DNA of 64,000 bases from Bacillus cereus (GTDB taxonomy: Bacteria; Bacillota; Bacilli; Bacillales; Bacillaceae_G): assembly GCF_025917685.1 (NCBI RefSeq), contig NZ_CP089518.1, forward strand, positions 4,155,001-4,219,000, read 5' to 3'. Positions 8,510 to 17,360 of this stretch are shown here, one piece after another (within the stretch, counting starts at the first letter, position 1; each line of letters opens with the position of its first letter). The position numbers were made by a program, and so were the translations under genes. A model generated the notes under the pieces. The model saw nothing but the letters and a program-made list of their open reading frames with translations, had not been told where the DNA came from and ran no database searches.

Positions 8510-9205
8510 TTACTTTAACTCTTCTAGTACTTTTACGATAAAGTTTGTAGAATGAAGAGCTGCTTGATCTAAAAATTGATCAAATGAAACATTTGATTCT
8601 TTACCAGCAATATCAGAAAGTGCACGAATAATAACAAACGGAACTTCATATTGGTGGCATACTTGCGCAACAGCTGCTGCTTCCATTTCTACTGCATAAA
8701 GATCTTCAAATTTATCACGAATTGCCGCAACGCGGTTCGGATCACTCATAAATGAATCGCCTGTTGCAATCATACCTTTTACAACTTGAATATTTTCTTC
8801 TGCCTGCATACATTTCTCAGCTAATGCAACTAATGCGTCATCAGCTTTAAATCCAGGCGGCATTCCTGGCACTTGACCATATTCATAGTTAAATGCTGTT
8901 ACATCTACGTCATGGTGACGAACTTCTGTTGAAATAACCACATCTCCAACATTTAAAGAGTGATGGAATCCACCAGCTGAACCAGTATTAATTACTTTTT
9001 CAGGCTTATATCTTTCTAATAAAATCGTCGTTGACATCGCTGCGTTTACTTTACCAATACCAGACTTTAACAAGATTACTTCATGTCCTGCTAATAGCCC
9101 TTTCGTAAATTCACAACCTGCAACAGTTTCTGTTTCTGCTTGTTCTAGTTTGTCACGTAAAATACGTACTTCTTCTTCCATTGCTCCAATTACAGCAATT
9201 CTCAA
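8510..9205 (-). CDS. mtnN: 5-methylthioadenosine/S-adenosylhomocysteine nucleosidase
   Basis: A 231-residue cytoplasmic nucleosidase that removes adenine from S-adenosylhomocysteine and methylthioadenosine, feeding methionine recycling and the route to homocysteine. It begins [13 protein letters not shown], typical of the family. The substrate-binding [10 protein letters not shown] and the catalytic Asp in [11 protein letters not shown] are present. It follows yrrT by 14 bases and leads into mccA-mccB, the known order of the methionine-to-cysteine operon. Confidence 0.95.
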   Translation of the reverse strand: MRIAVIGAMEEEVRILRDKLEQAETETVAGCEFTKGLLAGHEVILLKSGIGKVNAAMSTTILLERYKPEKVINTGSAGGFHHSLNVGDVVISTEVRHHDVDVTAFNYEYGQVPGMPPGFKADDALVALAEKCMQAEENIQVVKGMIATGDSFMSDPNRVAAIRDKFEDLYAVEMEAAAVAQVCHQYEVPFVIIRALSDIAGKESNVSFDQFLDQAALHSTNFIVKVLEELK

Positions 9206-9219
9206 TCTAATCCCTCTTT

Positions 9220-9858
9220 CTATTGCTTAGTTGCCTCCATTACCCAAACGAAATGATTTAATCTCGTGAACGTTACATGGAAGCCATTGTTTTCAAAAAT
9301 AGATTGCATGATAGGAATACGTGTATAGTATTCTGTTTGCAAATCGTTTGCTAACTGATGAAAACCTCTTTGTTTTGCTACTTCGACAGTTTTATCATAT
9401 GCATCTTGATCTGCAAATATTGTATCAGCAAACACTATTTTACCACCTTTGTTTAGCAATTGACTATACTTCGCAATCGCTACGTCTTTTTCTTCATCTG
9501 TTAAATGATGAAATGCATAGGTGCTCACAATGGTATCAATTGAATTTGGAACTTCGAATGAAAGAAAATCACCTTCTGTAATTGAAAACTCTTGCGGCAA
9601 TTTTTCTTTAGCAATAATGCGCATTTCACGTGACGGTTCTATACCGTAAACTGTACGACCAGCAAGTAATAATTTATTTGTTAAATTGCCAGTACCAACA
9701 CCAAATTCTAATACGTTACCAAATGACTTGTTAACTACATCCTCTAAAATGTCCTCATAACGGGCGAAAACTTCTTTATATTGTATATCTTCACCTTGTA
9801 CGAATGAGTCGTACGTATGAGCCCACTCATCAAATAAACCATTAAATTCTGTACCCAT
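9220..9858 (-). CDS. yrrT: Class I SAM-dependent methyltransferase YrrT
   Basis: A Rossmann-fold methyltransferase with SAM motif [12 protein letters not shown] (about residue 50) and the post-motif ADTIFADQD. The substrate is not known; in B. subtilis the gene opens the methionine-to-cysteine operon. The reading frame extends upstream to 9939, but the ATG at 9858 has AGGGGAA in place and gives 212 residues, the usual length of YrrT. A clear sigma-A promoter lies just upstream. Confidence 0.88.
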   Translation of the reverse strand: MGTEFNGLFDEWAHTYDSFVQGEDIQYKEVFARYEDILEDVVNKSFGNVLEFGVGTGNLTNKLLLAGRTVYGIEPSREMRIIAKEKLPQEFSITEGDFLSFEVPNSIDTIVSTYAFHHLTDEEKDVAIAKYSQLLNKGGKIVFADTIFADQDAYDKTVEVAKQRGFHQLANDLQTEYYTRIPIMQSIFENNGFHVTFTRLNHFVWVMEATKQ

Positions 9859-9892
9859 AAAAATTCCCCTTTTTCTCATCGGTTTTATCAGT

Positions 9893-9921
9893 ATAATATG
9901 CCCTCTTTCTAAAAATGTCAA
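9893..9921 (-). promoter_or_regulatory. Sigma-A promoter of yrrT-mtnN-mccAB
   Basis: Reverse strand TTGACA (9916-9921), 17 bases, TATTAT (9893-9898), about 35 bases before the yrrT start. A consensus -35 with optimal spacing implies that control is by repression. In B. subtilis the repressor is CymR, whose gene is also in this window; I could not confirm its box. Confidence 0.8.
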
Positions 9922-9994
9922 TTGAAATGTACATGGCATTTCCTTCTTTTCTTTGTTACACTATAGGTGATTACATAGGAGAGGGGTCGTCTTC

Positions 9995-10210
9995 GTGTCA
10001 TTTACCTTTGAAATGTTAGAAGATAAAGTAGAGTTTTTTGAAGCGGGAGACTTAGCTTCTTTAGAACGAAAAATTAGTGAACAAATCGATAATAATAAAG
10101 CACTTATGCTTGAGGTTCATCACATCTCGCATCAAATGGTTATGGATCCGGAAAGCAAAAGACCATATTATAGCGCGGTTGTTCATTTTAAATTAAAAAA
10201 ATTACGCTAA
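9995..10210 (+). CDS. yrzA: DUF2536 family protein (YrzA-like)
   Basis: A 71-residue soluble protein of unknown function, read divergently from yrrT. It begins at a GTG preceded by GGAGAGGGG and is rich in charged residues (DKVEFFEAGDLASLERKISEQ, ending HFKLKKLR). It resembles the short YrzA/DUF2536 proteins found next to yrrT in bacilli. No membrane segment or cysteine pair is seen. The gene ends at a bidirectional terminator. Confidence 0.72.
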   Translation: MSFTFEMLEDKVEFFEAGDLASLERKISEQIDNNKALMLEVHHISHQMVMDPESKRPYYSAVVHFKLKKLR

Positions 10211-10249
10211 CTAAAAAAGAGAAGCTCATAAGAGCTTCTCTTTTTTAGT
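10210..10249. terminator. Bidirectional terminator between yrzA and yrrS
   Basis: ACTAAAAAAGAGAAGCTC pairs perfectly with GAGCTTCTCTTTTTTAGT around a 4-base loop, so each strand ends in a T run. It serves the two convergent genes. Confidence 0.92.
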
Positions 10250-10892
10250 TTAGAGTTTGAACAAGTACTGGTTTCCAGCCTTCATTGTCTACCCAATCAA
10301 TATTTACATAATATTTTTTACCTGATTGTTTATCTTGTACGTTACCGTAAGCTTTATTCTTACCGTTATTTCCGATTCTATGAATAACTAATTGCTCTAC
10401 TGGAACGTCAATTGCAGCGGAAATTGCTTGATTCATCTCATTCCAATCTGCTGTACCTTTTTTAAACGTCATCGCAGGTGTTGCGCCTTGCTCTGTACCT
10501 ACTGGCTTCCAAGAAGATTTCGTATAAGCATCGGTTGCCTTTGGCTGTGTTTTTTCAGCTGGTACTTTCTCGTTAGCTTTCGCTTCTTCTTCAGCTTTTT
10601 TCTGTTCTTCTTCAGCCTTTTGCTTCTCTTCTTCCTTCTTCTTAGCCTCTGCCTTCTCTTTCTCGTTCTTCTTCGTCTCTTCTTTACCTTTAGCTTTCTC
10701 AGCTTTATTCTCTTTTGTTGTTTGCTGAGCTACTTTTTTATCACTAGAAGACGCTTGCTCTTTTGTGTCAGGAACAAACAATTGATATGCTACAATAGCT
10801 ACTGCTATTAATACAATAGCAATTGCAATATTTAAAACACCGTTTTGACGACGTTTTTGTTGTTTCTGTTGAAATCTAGATCCTCCTGCCAT
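10245..10892 (-). CDS. yrrS: YrrS family membrane-anchored protein (DUF1510)
   Basis: A 215-residue protein with a basic N-terminus, a single membrane segment (about residues 20-40) and then a long, highly charged Lys/Glu/Ala-rich segment (about 45-115), likely an extended coil. It ends in a globular domain (WKPVGTEQ to the end). This is the layout of YrrS, which in B. subtilis is encoded after pbpI. Topology suggests that the C-terminal domain lies outside the cell. No enzymatic motif is seen; a role beside the penicillin-binding protein is inferred from position only. Confidence 0.82.
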   Translation of the reverse strand: MAGGSRFQQKQQKRRQNGVLNIAIAIVLIAVAIVAYQLFVPDTKEQASSSDKKVAQQTTKENKAEKAKGKEETKKNEKEKAEAKKKEEEKQKAEEEQKKAEEEAKANEKVPAEKTQPKATDAYTKSSWKPVGTEQGATPAMTFKKGTADWNEMNQAISAAIDVPVEQLVIHRIGNNGKNKAYGNVQDKQSGKKYYVNIDWVDNEGWKPVLVQTLN

Positions 10893-11009
10893 TCTTCAAA
10901 CCTCCATGCAGTTTTTCATACTTGCTATTGTAACATTAAATCTAGAAAGGTTGAACATTTACAATAATATTTTCACGAAATGAAAACATTTCATAAAATA
11001 ATTGCAAGA

Positions 11010-12764
11010 TTACTTTTCATTTTCTAATCTATGAATTGCTTCTACCAGTTCTGTAAAAACGGGTGTAACTACATTTTTGTTACTATCTGTTTCTATATCA
11101 ACTACAACTAAAGCATATCTTGGATTTTCATATGGAAAATAACCTGCAAACCAGCGATTCACCTTTTCTCCTTTTCCTGTTTGTGCCGTTCCAGATTTTC
11201 CGGCAACGTTTAGTGGTAACGAACGGAACACTGTTCCCGTTCCTTTCTCCGCCGTTACAACAGCCCTTAATAACTCTTGTAGTTTTTTCACCGTTTCATA
11301 AGAAAGCTGTTTCCCAGTTAATTTATGATTTTCAAATGTAAAAAAGTCGGTTCCATTTTTATATACTATTTTTTTTACAGCTTTCACTTCCAACTTCTCT
11401 CCATCTCTAGCAATTGTCGCCATCATATTCGCTATAGCTAGAGGCGACACCCGTACATCTTTTTGTCCAATCATCGTTTGAGCAATGGCTTTTCTACTAA
11501 CTTTATTTTCTTCACTCCTCCAAATAACAGCATTCTTTTCTTCTGGCAATTGTTCAAATTCTGGTGCATGAAATACTGAACCTTTCCAACCAACCGTCTT
11601 ACTTGCCCCTAGGGCCTCTAAATACGTCTCTAACACTTCTTTATCCTTTTGTATTAGTTCATTACCTAATAGGGCAAACGTCCGATTACAGCTTCTAGCA
11701 AAGCTTTCCTTAAAGTTTAATGACCCCATCATAACTTGTGGAAGATTTTCACCATATAAATCCGTATTACAGTTAAATACACGGTTAAATCGCACCAAAT
11801 TTTGATCAATTACCGCCGCTGCAACTACTGTTTTAAAAACAGATCCAGGAAAATGAGGAGTTAACATTTGATTTTCAAGTGTTGCTTTATATGCGCTCCT
11901 ATCATTCATCTGTAAAGATGGCTTACTTACCATTGCTAAAACTTCACTATTTTTTATGTCTAGTAATACTAACCCACCTTTTTTTATTCCGTTTTCATTT
12001 ATAATCTTTTCAGCTTGCCGTTGCAACGTTTTATGTAGCGTTGTTTGAATAGTAACTGGATAAAATGGATTTCCTGGTGAAGTGTATTTTGCCTGTTTCC
12101 CGAAAATCGGCTCTCCTTGCCGATCCACTTGATATAGTACTTTTGCCTCTCCATCAGTAAGTAAAAATTCATCAAATGATTGTTGCAATCCGGAAATACC
12201 AATTGGCGTTTGTTCCGAAAGTTTTTTCATTTCTCCATAGCGCTTTTGAAATTCCTGTTCATTCTCTCCCACATCTCCAATTAAATGATTTGCCTCTCCC
12301 GTTTGCTTCAATCGAACTTCTGCTGCTACAATGCCTAAAGTATCTAACTGATTTACCTTCTCCATCTGCTCAACCGTTAATTGAAATGGGATATTCCCCC
12401 TTTGTAATATAAATGCTTTATTCTTACTTTTCATTTGCAGTCTTATCTCTTGTCTCGACAAACCAATGATATGCGAAATTTTCTCTAACATGTCATTTTT
12501 TATTTGTAAAAATGGAAAAATAATTAGAACTGGATATTTCTCTTCACCGATTTCCTTACCATTTCGATCTGTAAAGTGCCCTCTTCCATTATCTACTGTA
12601 AGTGATTGCGTTCGTTGCGTAACACTTTTTTCAATTAAATTGATATTTTGGTCAGTAAATGATTCCGTATCTAAAATCTGTATTTGGATTAAGCGACAAA
12701 GTAGTAAAAACATTACACCCATAAAACAAATTAACACAACTGTAATTCTCCGTTTTATTTTCAT
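11010..12764 (-). CDS. pbpI: Penicillin-binding protein, class B transpeptidase (PbpI)
   Basis: A membrane-anchored peptidoglycan transpeptidase. One N-terminal membrane segment is followed by a dimerisation domain and a transpeptidase domain with active-site SVFK (in PGSVFKTVVAA), SCN (in FARSCNRTF) and KSG (in GKSGTAQTG). A GTG at 12773 is in frame, but the ATG at 12764 gives 584 residues, the length I recall for B. subtilis PbpI. That protein is reported to be made in the mother cell during sporulation. The Shine-Dalgarno GAGGTG lies in the 3-prime arm of a 12-bp hairpin. Confidence 0.9.
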   Translation of the reverse strand: MKIKRRITVVLICFMGVMFLLLCRLIQIQILDTESFTDQNINLIEKSVTQRTQSLTVDNGRGHFTDRNGKEIGEEKYPVLIIFPFLQIKNDMLEKISHIIGLSRQEIRLQMKSKNKAFILQRGNIPFQLTVEQMEKVNQLDTLGIVAAEVRLKQTGEANHLIGDVGENEQEFQKRYGEMKKLSEQTPIGISGLQQSFDEFLLTDGEAKVLYQVDRQGEPIFGKQAKYTSPGNPFYPVTIQTTLHKTLQRQAEKIINENGIKKGGLVLLDIKNSEVLAMVSKPSLQMNDRSAYKATLENQMLTPHFPGSVFKTVVAAAVIDQNLVRFNRVFNCNTDLYGENLPQVMMGSLNFKESFARSCNRTFALLGNELIQKDKEVLETYLEALGASKTVGWKGSVFHAPEFEQLPEEKNAVIWRSEENKVSRKAIAQTMIGQKDVRVSPLAIANMMATIARDGEKLEVKAVKKIVYKNGTDFFTFENHKLTGKQLSYETVKKLQELLRAVVTAEKGTGTVFRSLPLNVAGKSGTAQTGKGEKVNRWFAGYFPYENPRYALVVVDIETDSNKNVVTPVFTELVEAIHRLENEK

Positions 12765-12802
12765 AAAAAACACCTCGTCTCATGTAGTTTAGACGAGGTG
12801 TT
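12763..12802 (-). promoter_or_regulatory. Hairpin covering the pbpI ribosome-binding site
   Basis: Reverse strand: AACACCTCGTCT, 10-base loop, AGACGAGGTGTT, then TTTT and the pbpI ATG. The 12-bp perfect stem contains the Shine-Dalgarno sequence, and the T run makes it look like an intrinsic terminator ending at the start codon. Confidence 0.75.
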
Positions 12803-12820
12803 TCATCTTTTATACAAATA

Positions 12821-12853
12821 AAAAAATCACCCGTTTTTACACGAGTGATTTTT
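12821..12853 (-). terminator. Terminator after greA
   Basis: AAAAATCAC-N-CG pairs with CG-N-GTGATTTTT around an 8-base loop, three bases after the greA stop, with T runs on the reverse strand. Confidence 0.85.
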
Positions 12854-12856
12854 ACG

Positions 12857-13333
12857 TTATTTTACAGAGATAATCTCTACTTGCATTTCTCCACCTGGAG
12901 TTTGGATTGCTACCTTCTCACCAATTTGCTTACCTAATAAGCTTTTTGCGATTGGAGAATCGTTAGAAATTCTTCCTTCAAATGGGTCTGCTTCTGCGCT
13001 ACCTACGATTGTGTAAGATTCTTCATCTCCACCTGGTAACTCTTTAAATGTTACTGTTTTACCTAATGTAACAACTGTAGATTCTTCGCCGTTATCTGTG
13101 ATGATAACTGCATTACGAATCATGTTTTCTAATTGTGTAATACGTCCTTCTACGAACGCTTGCTCATCTTTCGCCGCATCATACTCAGAGTTCTCAGAAA
13201 GATCTCCGAAGCTACGTGCAATCTTAATGCGCTCTACAACCTCTTTACGTTTTACCGTTTTTAAATCCTCAAGTTCGTTCTCTAGCTTTTGCTTACCCTC
13301 TTGCGTCATTGGGTATGTTTTTTCTGTTGCCAT
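12857..13333 (-). CDS. greA: Transcription elongation factor GreA
   Basis: GreA enters the secondary channel of RNA polymerase and stimulates cleavage of backtracked transcripts. The 158-residue protein has the N-terminal coiled coil with the acidic tip [16 protein letters not shown], and a C-terminal FKBP-like domain ([16 protein letters not shown]). The frame is open to 13384, but the ATG at 13333 follows AAAGGAGTGG and gives the normal length. The gene is preceded by a structured leader with its own terminator-like hairpin and followed by a terminator before pbpI. Confidence 0.97.
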   Translation of the reverse strand: MATEKTYPMTQEGKQKLENELEDLKTVKRKEVVERIKIARSFGDLSENSEYDAAKDEQAFVEGRITQLENMIRNAVIITDNGEESTVVTLGKTVTFKELPGGDEESYTIVGSAEADPFEGRISNDSPIAKSLLGKQIGEKVAIQTPGGEMQVEIISVK

Positions 13334-13365
13334 ATTTTCCACTCCTTTTATATACCAATCCCCCG

Positions 13366-13448
13366 AAAAAAAGAGGAGTTCCATATGAAAACTCCCCCGC
13401 TTATATGTGTAGCGGAGGTTTCTAGCACGCCTGTACTAGCGGAGTTGT
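13366..13448 (-). promoter_or_regulatory. Structured greA leader, candidate attenuator
   Basis: On the reverse strand GGAGTT (13395-13390) pairs with AACTCC (13380-13375), followed by TCTTTTTTT, a terminator ahead of greA. Upstream lie two copies of CTCCGCTA (13444-13437 and 13417-13410). The first, as AACTCCGCT, can pair with AGCGGGGGAGTT (13401-13390) and would break the terminator. The second pairs with 13401-13394 and leaves most of it free. No ligand or known riboswitch core was recognised. Confidence 0.55.
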
Positions 13449-13561
13449 CACATACAACCCCTTATTCCCAATTCTTCTTTATATAAAGAAGATATGTATG
13501 GAAAGTTGATATAAATATGCCCTCACCTATATATAGATGAGGTTGCATGTTTCATTGTATT

Positions 13562-13592
13562 CGATAGGAAGGGAAAAAATCCCTTCCTATCG
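13562..13592. terminator. Hairpin downstream of udk
   Basis: CGATAGGAAGGGA and TCCCTTCCTATCG form a perfect 13-bp stem with a 5-base loop, 20 bases after the udk stop. No clear T run follows on the reverse strand, so efficiency as a terminator is uncertain. Confidence 0.6.
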
Positions 13593-13611
13593 TATATCTT
13601 TTACTATGCTA

Positions 13612-14250
13612 TTACAAATTTACTTTTTGTTCAAGAATTGTTGCAATTTTTGTCACCATAATATCAATTGCAACATGGTTTTGTCCACCTTCAGGGATAA
13701 TAATATCCGCAAATTTCTTAGAAGGCTCAATAAATTGATTGTGCATTGGACGTACAACAGTTACGTATTGATCAATAACTGAATCCATCGTACGACCGCG
13801 CTCTTCAATATCACGCTGCATACGGCGTAAAATACGAAGATCCGCATCTGTATCAACGAATAGCTTAATGTCCATTAACTCACAAAGACGTGGGTCTTCT
13901 AAAATAAGAATTCCTTCTAAAATGATTACATCTTTCGGCTCAACTGGAATAATTTCTTCTGAACGCGTATGCAATGTATAGTCATATACAGGCTTATCAA
14001 TTTGCTCATATGCAAGCAACTGCTGCAAATGTTCAATTAACAGATCATTATCAAACGCAAGCGGATGATCATAATTTGTTTTTAAACGCTCTTCCATTGG
14101 TAAATGGCTTTGATCTTTGTAATAATAATCTTGCTCCAAGATTAAAATGGAATGACCTTTAAAATGGTCAAAAATCGCTTTCGTTACACTTGTTTTTCCT
14201 GATCCTGAACCACCAGCGATTCCAATTACAACAGGCTTATTCGTCCCCAT
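13612..14250 (-). CDS. udk: Uridine kinase
   Basis: Phosphorylates uridine and cytidine to UMP and CMP in pyrimidine salvage. It is 212 residues with P-loop [17 protein letters not shown] near the N-terminus, the substrate-binding [11 protein letters not shown] and the [12 protein letters not shown] stretch typical of Udk. It starts 18 bases after the end of the U32 gene trhP2, the last of the trmR-trhP1-trhP2-udk run, and all are likely on one transcript. Confidence 0.96.
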   Translation of the reverse strand: MGTNKPVVIGIAGGSGSGKTSVTKAIFDHFKGHSILILEQDYYYKDQSHLPMEERLKTNYDHPLAFDNDLLIEHLQQLLAYEQIDKPVYDYTLHTRSEEIIPVEPKDVIILEGILILEDPRLCELMDIKLFVDTDADLRILRRMQRDIEERGRTMDSVIDQYVTVVRPMHNQFIEPSKKFADIIIPEGGQNHVAIDIMVTKIATILEQKVNL

Positions 14251-14267
14251 TCGACTACCACTCTTTC

Positions 14268-15548
14268 TTATTGAAGTATGTTTTTTCGCATCATATTATT
14301 CACATACACTGGTTGATCCACTTTGAATTTCACGATTTGCAACGGATGTCTCGCTGCATCTAATTCGTTTCCATCCTCATCCCAAATTTTCTCCACCGTC
14401 TGCGTAAAGTTTTCTATTTCTGGTCCAAAGAACTCCACTTCATGTCCTGGTTTGAAATGATTACGTTGCTCAAGCGTTACGATGCCCGTTTCTTCATTAT
14501 AATCTAACACTAAACCAGCGAAATCATACGTTGTTTTCTTACTATGATTTCCAAACATTTGCTCTTGATGTCCTGGAACCCCTTCAAAGAATGCAGGAGC
14601 TGTGTCACGATTTGCACATTTATCAAGCTCATCTAACCACTCTTGTTTAAACTCAAAGTTATCCGGATCCGCACAATACGCATCAATTACTTTACGATAT
14701 ACAGTTGCTACAGTCGCTACGTAATGGATAGATTTCATACGTCCTTCAACTTTTAAGCTATCAATTCCTATTTCAATCATTTTCGGAATTGATAAAATTA
14801 AATTTAAATCTTTTGGACTCATCGCAAAGTGAGCATCTTCTTCTTGGAATAAAGGAAGCTCTTTTGCATCTTTATGTTGTGATACCGTTTGAACTAAATC
14901 ATAGTCCCAGCGACAAGATTGACAACAACCACCACGGTTAGAGTCACGCGCTGTCATATGGTTACTTAATGTACATCTTCCAGAATACGCGATACACATT
15001 GCACCATGGACGAATGCTTCAATTTCAATATCAACTTTGTCTTTAATTTCTTTCATCTCTTCATAGCTTGCTTCACGAGCTAATACAAGACGATGTAAAC
15101 CCTCTTCTTTCCAATACTGTGCTGCTTTCCAGTTGGATAGTGATTGTTGTGTACTTAAATGCACCTCAACAGAAGGCGCTACACGTTTACATGTCTCAAT
15201 AATAAGCGGATCAGCAACGATAATTCCCGTTACGCCAGCTTTTTCAATCCCTTTTAAATATTCCTCTAGCCCGTCCATATTTTCATTATGTGCAAAAATA
15301 TTTGTTGTTACATATATTTTTGCTCCATATTTCTTTGCAAATTCAACGCCTTCTGCCATGTCTTCCAGCGTAAAGTTACCTGCATTCGAACGAAGACCAA
15401 ATTCTTGTCCACCTAAATATACAGCATCTGCCCCATAATGGATAGCTACTTTTAATTTTTCTAAGTTACCCGCAGGGATTAACAGTTCAGGTTTCTTCAC
15501 AATAACGCGTTTGCCATCGATCACTCGTGAAATTTCTTGTACAGTCAT
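14268..15548 (-). CDS. trhP2: tRNA 5-hydroxyuridine synthase TrhP2 (U32 peptidase family)
   Basis: A U32-family protein of 426 residues. Members of this family (B. subtilis YrrO, E. coli TrhP/YegQ) are established as prephenate-dependent tRNA hydroxylation factors forming 5-hydroxyuridine at wobble position 34. The family signature is present, with a cysteine cluster suited to an iron-sulfur cluster ([11 protein letters not shown], then [11 protein letters not shown]). A C-terminal domain of about 85 residues is present, as in the long paralogue. It follows trhP1 by 18 bases; trmR, which methylates the product, is two genes upstream. Confidence 0.9.
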   Translation of the reverse strand: MTVQEISRVIDGKRVIVKKPELLIPAGNLEKLKVAIHYGADAVYLGGQEFGLRSNAGNFTLEDMAEGVEFAKKYGAKIYVTTNIFAHNENMDGLEEYLKGIEKAGVTGIIVADPLIIETCKRVAPSVEVHLSTQQSLSNWKAAQYWKEEGLHRLVLAREASYEEMKEIKDKVDIEIEAFVHGAMCIAYSGRCTLSNHMTARDSNRGGCCQSCRWDYDLVQTVSQHKDAKELPLFQEEDAHFAMSPKDLNLILSIPKMIEIGIDSLKVEGRMKSIHYVATVATVYRKVIDAYCADPDNFEFKQEWLDELDKCANRDTAPAFFEGVPGHQEQMFGNHSKKTTYDFAGLVLDYNEETGIVTLEQRNHFKPGHEVEFFGPEIENFTQTVEKIWDEDGNELDAARHPLQIVKFKVDQPVYVNNMMRKNILQ

Positions 15549-15566
15549 TTCCTACACCCTCCTCGT

Positions 15567-16496
15567 TTAGTAAACCGTCTCTTTAAAGAAGAATCCTGTA
15601 TCTAACGGACGATTTACTGGTTGCATTTCTTCTATCTCTTTATATAAATCGTCTTTCACGTCATAATACGCATCACGATCTTCTATACATAAATCAATTG
15701 CTTTACGATATTTCTTCGTTACCTCAATAATGTATTCAGAACTTTTTAGGACACCATCAATTTTTAAACTACCGACTTCAGCATCGATTAGTTCCTCTAA
15801 CTCATCAATGAAACAAATATCATTCGGACTCATAATGTGAGTACCATTTTCATCCTCATAAATTGGATATTTATTATTACGCTCTGGATCATACAAGAAC
15901 ATATTCTCTTCATACTTTTTCTTTTCAATGTCGAGATTACGGCCTTGATACTCAAAGTAGTTTCCTACTAATGAACGCTTTGATTGGAACATGCAAGTCA
16001 TACCGTGAATTTGCACTTCAAGTTCCACTTCCGCATTTTCTTTTAATTCAACAATTTCATCTAAGCTAAGTTCACGAGCTAATACAGCGCGTTTCGCCCC
16101 TCTTTGCCCCCAATAGTTACAAGTAAACCAGTTTGTTGCTGTCGTTTCTGTATTCCAGTGCAACTTCATGTTTGGTGCAACTTCACGAACAGCCATTAAT
16201 ACCGCTGGATCTCCGAAAACAATTGCATCTACATTTATCTCATTTAAAAATGCAACGTATTCCGTTAATTCTTCTACTTTATCATTATGGAACATCGCAT
16301 TCATTGCAACGTATACTTTCACACCATTTTCATGTGCAATGTTTACAGCTTGTTTCACATCTTCACGTGAAAAATCTCCTGCTAAACGTAAACCAAACTT
16401 TTGTTCACCGATCATTACTGCATCTGCTCCTGCTTTTGCAAGAGGTTCGATATCCGCCACTGCTCTAGGCGTTATTAACAATTCAGGTTTCTTCAT
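15567..16496 (-). CDS. trhP1: tRNA 5-hydroxyuridine synthase TrhP1 (short U32 family protein)
   Basis: The short U32 paralogue (309 residues; YrrN in B. subtilis), thought to act with TrhP2 in wobble uridine hydroxylation. It shares the beta/alpha-barrel start KKPELLITPRAVAD and the HGMTCMFQSKRSLVGNYF region. It lacks the CC-x2-C part of the cysteine cluster seen in TrhP2, so it may not hold a full iron-sulfur centre itself. It lies seven bases after trmR. Confidence 0.87.
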   Translation of the reverse strand: MKKPELLITPRAVADIEPLAKAGADAVMIGEQKFGLRLAGDFSREDVKQAVNIAHENGVKVYVAMNAMFHNDKVEELTEYVAFLNEINVDAIVFGDPAVLMAVREVAPNMKLHWNTETTATNWFTCNYWGQRGAKRAVLARELSLDEIVELKENAEVELEVQIHGMTCMFQSKRSLVGNYFEYQGRNLDIEKKKYEENMFLYDPERNNKYPIYEDENGTHIMSPNDICFIDELEELIDAEVGSLKIDGVLKSSEYIIEVTKKYRKAIDLCIEDRDAYYDVKDDLYKEIEEMQPVNRPLDTGFFFKETVY

Positions 16497-16503
16497 ACCT
16501 TTG

Positions 16504-17145
16504 TCACCCTTTCTTTTTACTTACAGCCACTCCATCACCAATCGGGAAAATCGTTGTATCATATCCTTCATGGTTCATAAGCCATTCATTGTACGTCTTA
16601 ATACGACGAATCAAACCACGTGTACGTCTATTTTCAATTTTCTCTTTTGTCGTTACAAGCCCATGGTACATAACATTATCTGAAATAATAACGCCACCAG
16701 GATTTAATAACGGTTCATATAAGTCAAAAAAGCGACGGTATTGCCCTTTCGCTGCATCAATAAAAATAACATCAAATGTTCCATGCTCATTCACTTGTTC
16801 GCCTGTTTCTAAAGCATCACCGTAAATAACAGAAATGCGATCTGTTACTGGAGAACGTTCTATATATTCAAGTGCCTTTTCATATCGTTCACGATTGCGC
16901 TCTACTGTCACAATACGTGAATTTGGAATAGCTTCCATCATACGAATACTAGAATAACCGATTGCTGTTCCAAGTTCTAAAATGCTTTTCGGTCCAATTA
17001 AACGTAAAAATTGCAGCATAAATTCCATTCCAAGTCGATCCATAATCGGCACATGGTTTTCTGTTGCATACTCTTCCATTTCAAGAATTAATTTATCTTT
17101 TGGATCAATAAATGATAATAGGTACTCGTTAACTGCATCCTCCAT
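16504..17145 (-). CDS. trmR: tRNA 5-hydroxyuridine methyltransferase TrmR
   Basis: A catechol-O-methyltransferase-like enzyme (213 residues) that in B. subtilis (YrrM) converts 5-hydroxyuridine-34 of tRNA to 5-methoxyuridine. SAM motif I is ILELGTAIGYSSIRM. The metal-binding acidic residues are in VIFIDAAKGQY and the following IISDNVMYHG. It is encoded directly before trhP1 and trhP2, which supply its substrate. The start ATG follows TAAGGAGG. An upstream terminator-like hairpin lies in its leader. Confidence 0.91.
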   Translation of the reverse strand: MEDAVNEYLLSFIDPKDKLILEMEEYATENHVPIMDRLGMEFMLQFLRLIGPKSILELGTAIGYSSIRMMEAIPNSRIVTVERNRERYEKALEYIERSPVTDRISVIYGDALETGEQVNEHGTFDVIFIDAAKGQYRRFFDLYEPLLNPGGVIISDNVMYHGLVTTKEKIENRRTRGLIRRIKTYNEWLMNHEGYDTTIFPIGDGVAVSKKKG

Positions 17146-17219
17146 AATTGGTCCTCCTTATTTACATGGAGAAGTGCCTCTATGACGCGTCAATCTTTGT
17201 CTTTTCACACATAGAATGC

Positions 17220-17255
17220 AATAAAAATACAAGCCAGCTTCACCCTTAGCTTGTA
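17220..17255 (-). terminator. Terminator-like hairpin in the trmR leader
   Basis: Reverse strand TACAAGC, 14-base loop, GCTTGTA, then TTTTTATT, about 75 bases before the trmR start. mltG already has its own terminator upstream, so this may be a leader attenuator. Confidence 0.55.
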
Positions 17256-17315
17256 CGTCCCGTTTTGATATTAAAAACGATTCTTCTGCCAGTTTTTAAC
17301 CCGATATATTTTACC

Positions 17316-17355
17316 ACAAAAAAGAGGGATGCGCGACCTTTTTCGCTACCCCTCC
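17316..17355 (-). terminator. Terminator after mltG
   Basis: Reverse strand GAGGGGTAGCG and CGCGCATCCCTC, followed by TTTTTTG, six bases after the mltG stop. Confidence 0.8.
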
Positions 17356-17360
17356 CCATT

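Noticed and set aside
10392..10811. 139-codon + strand ORF rich in Phe/Leu/Ser opposite yrrS
   Set aside because: It mirrors the Lys/Glu-rich coil of YrrS on the other strand, without a start signal.
12791..12816. Sigma-F/G-like promoter before pbpI (GTATA, 16 bases, GTCTAAACTA)
   Set aside because: Only 8 of 10 positions match at the -10, and B. subtilis pbpI is reported as a mother-cell gene; too weak to annotate.
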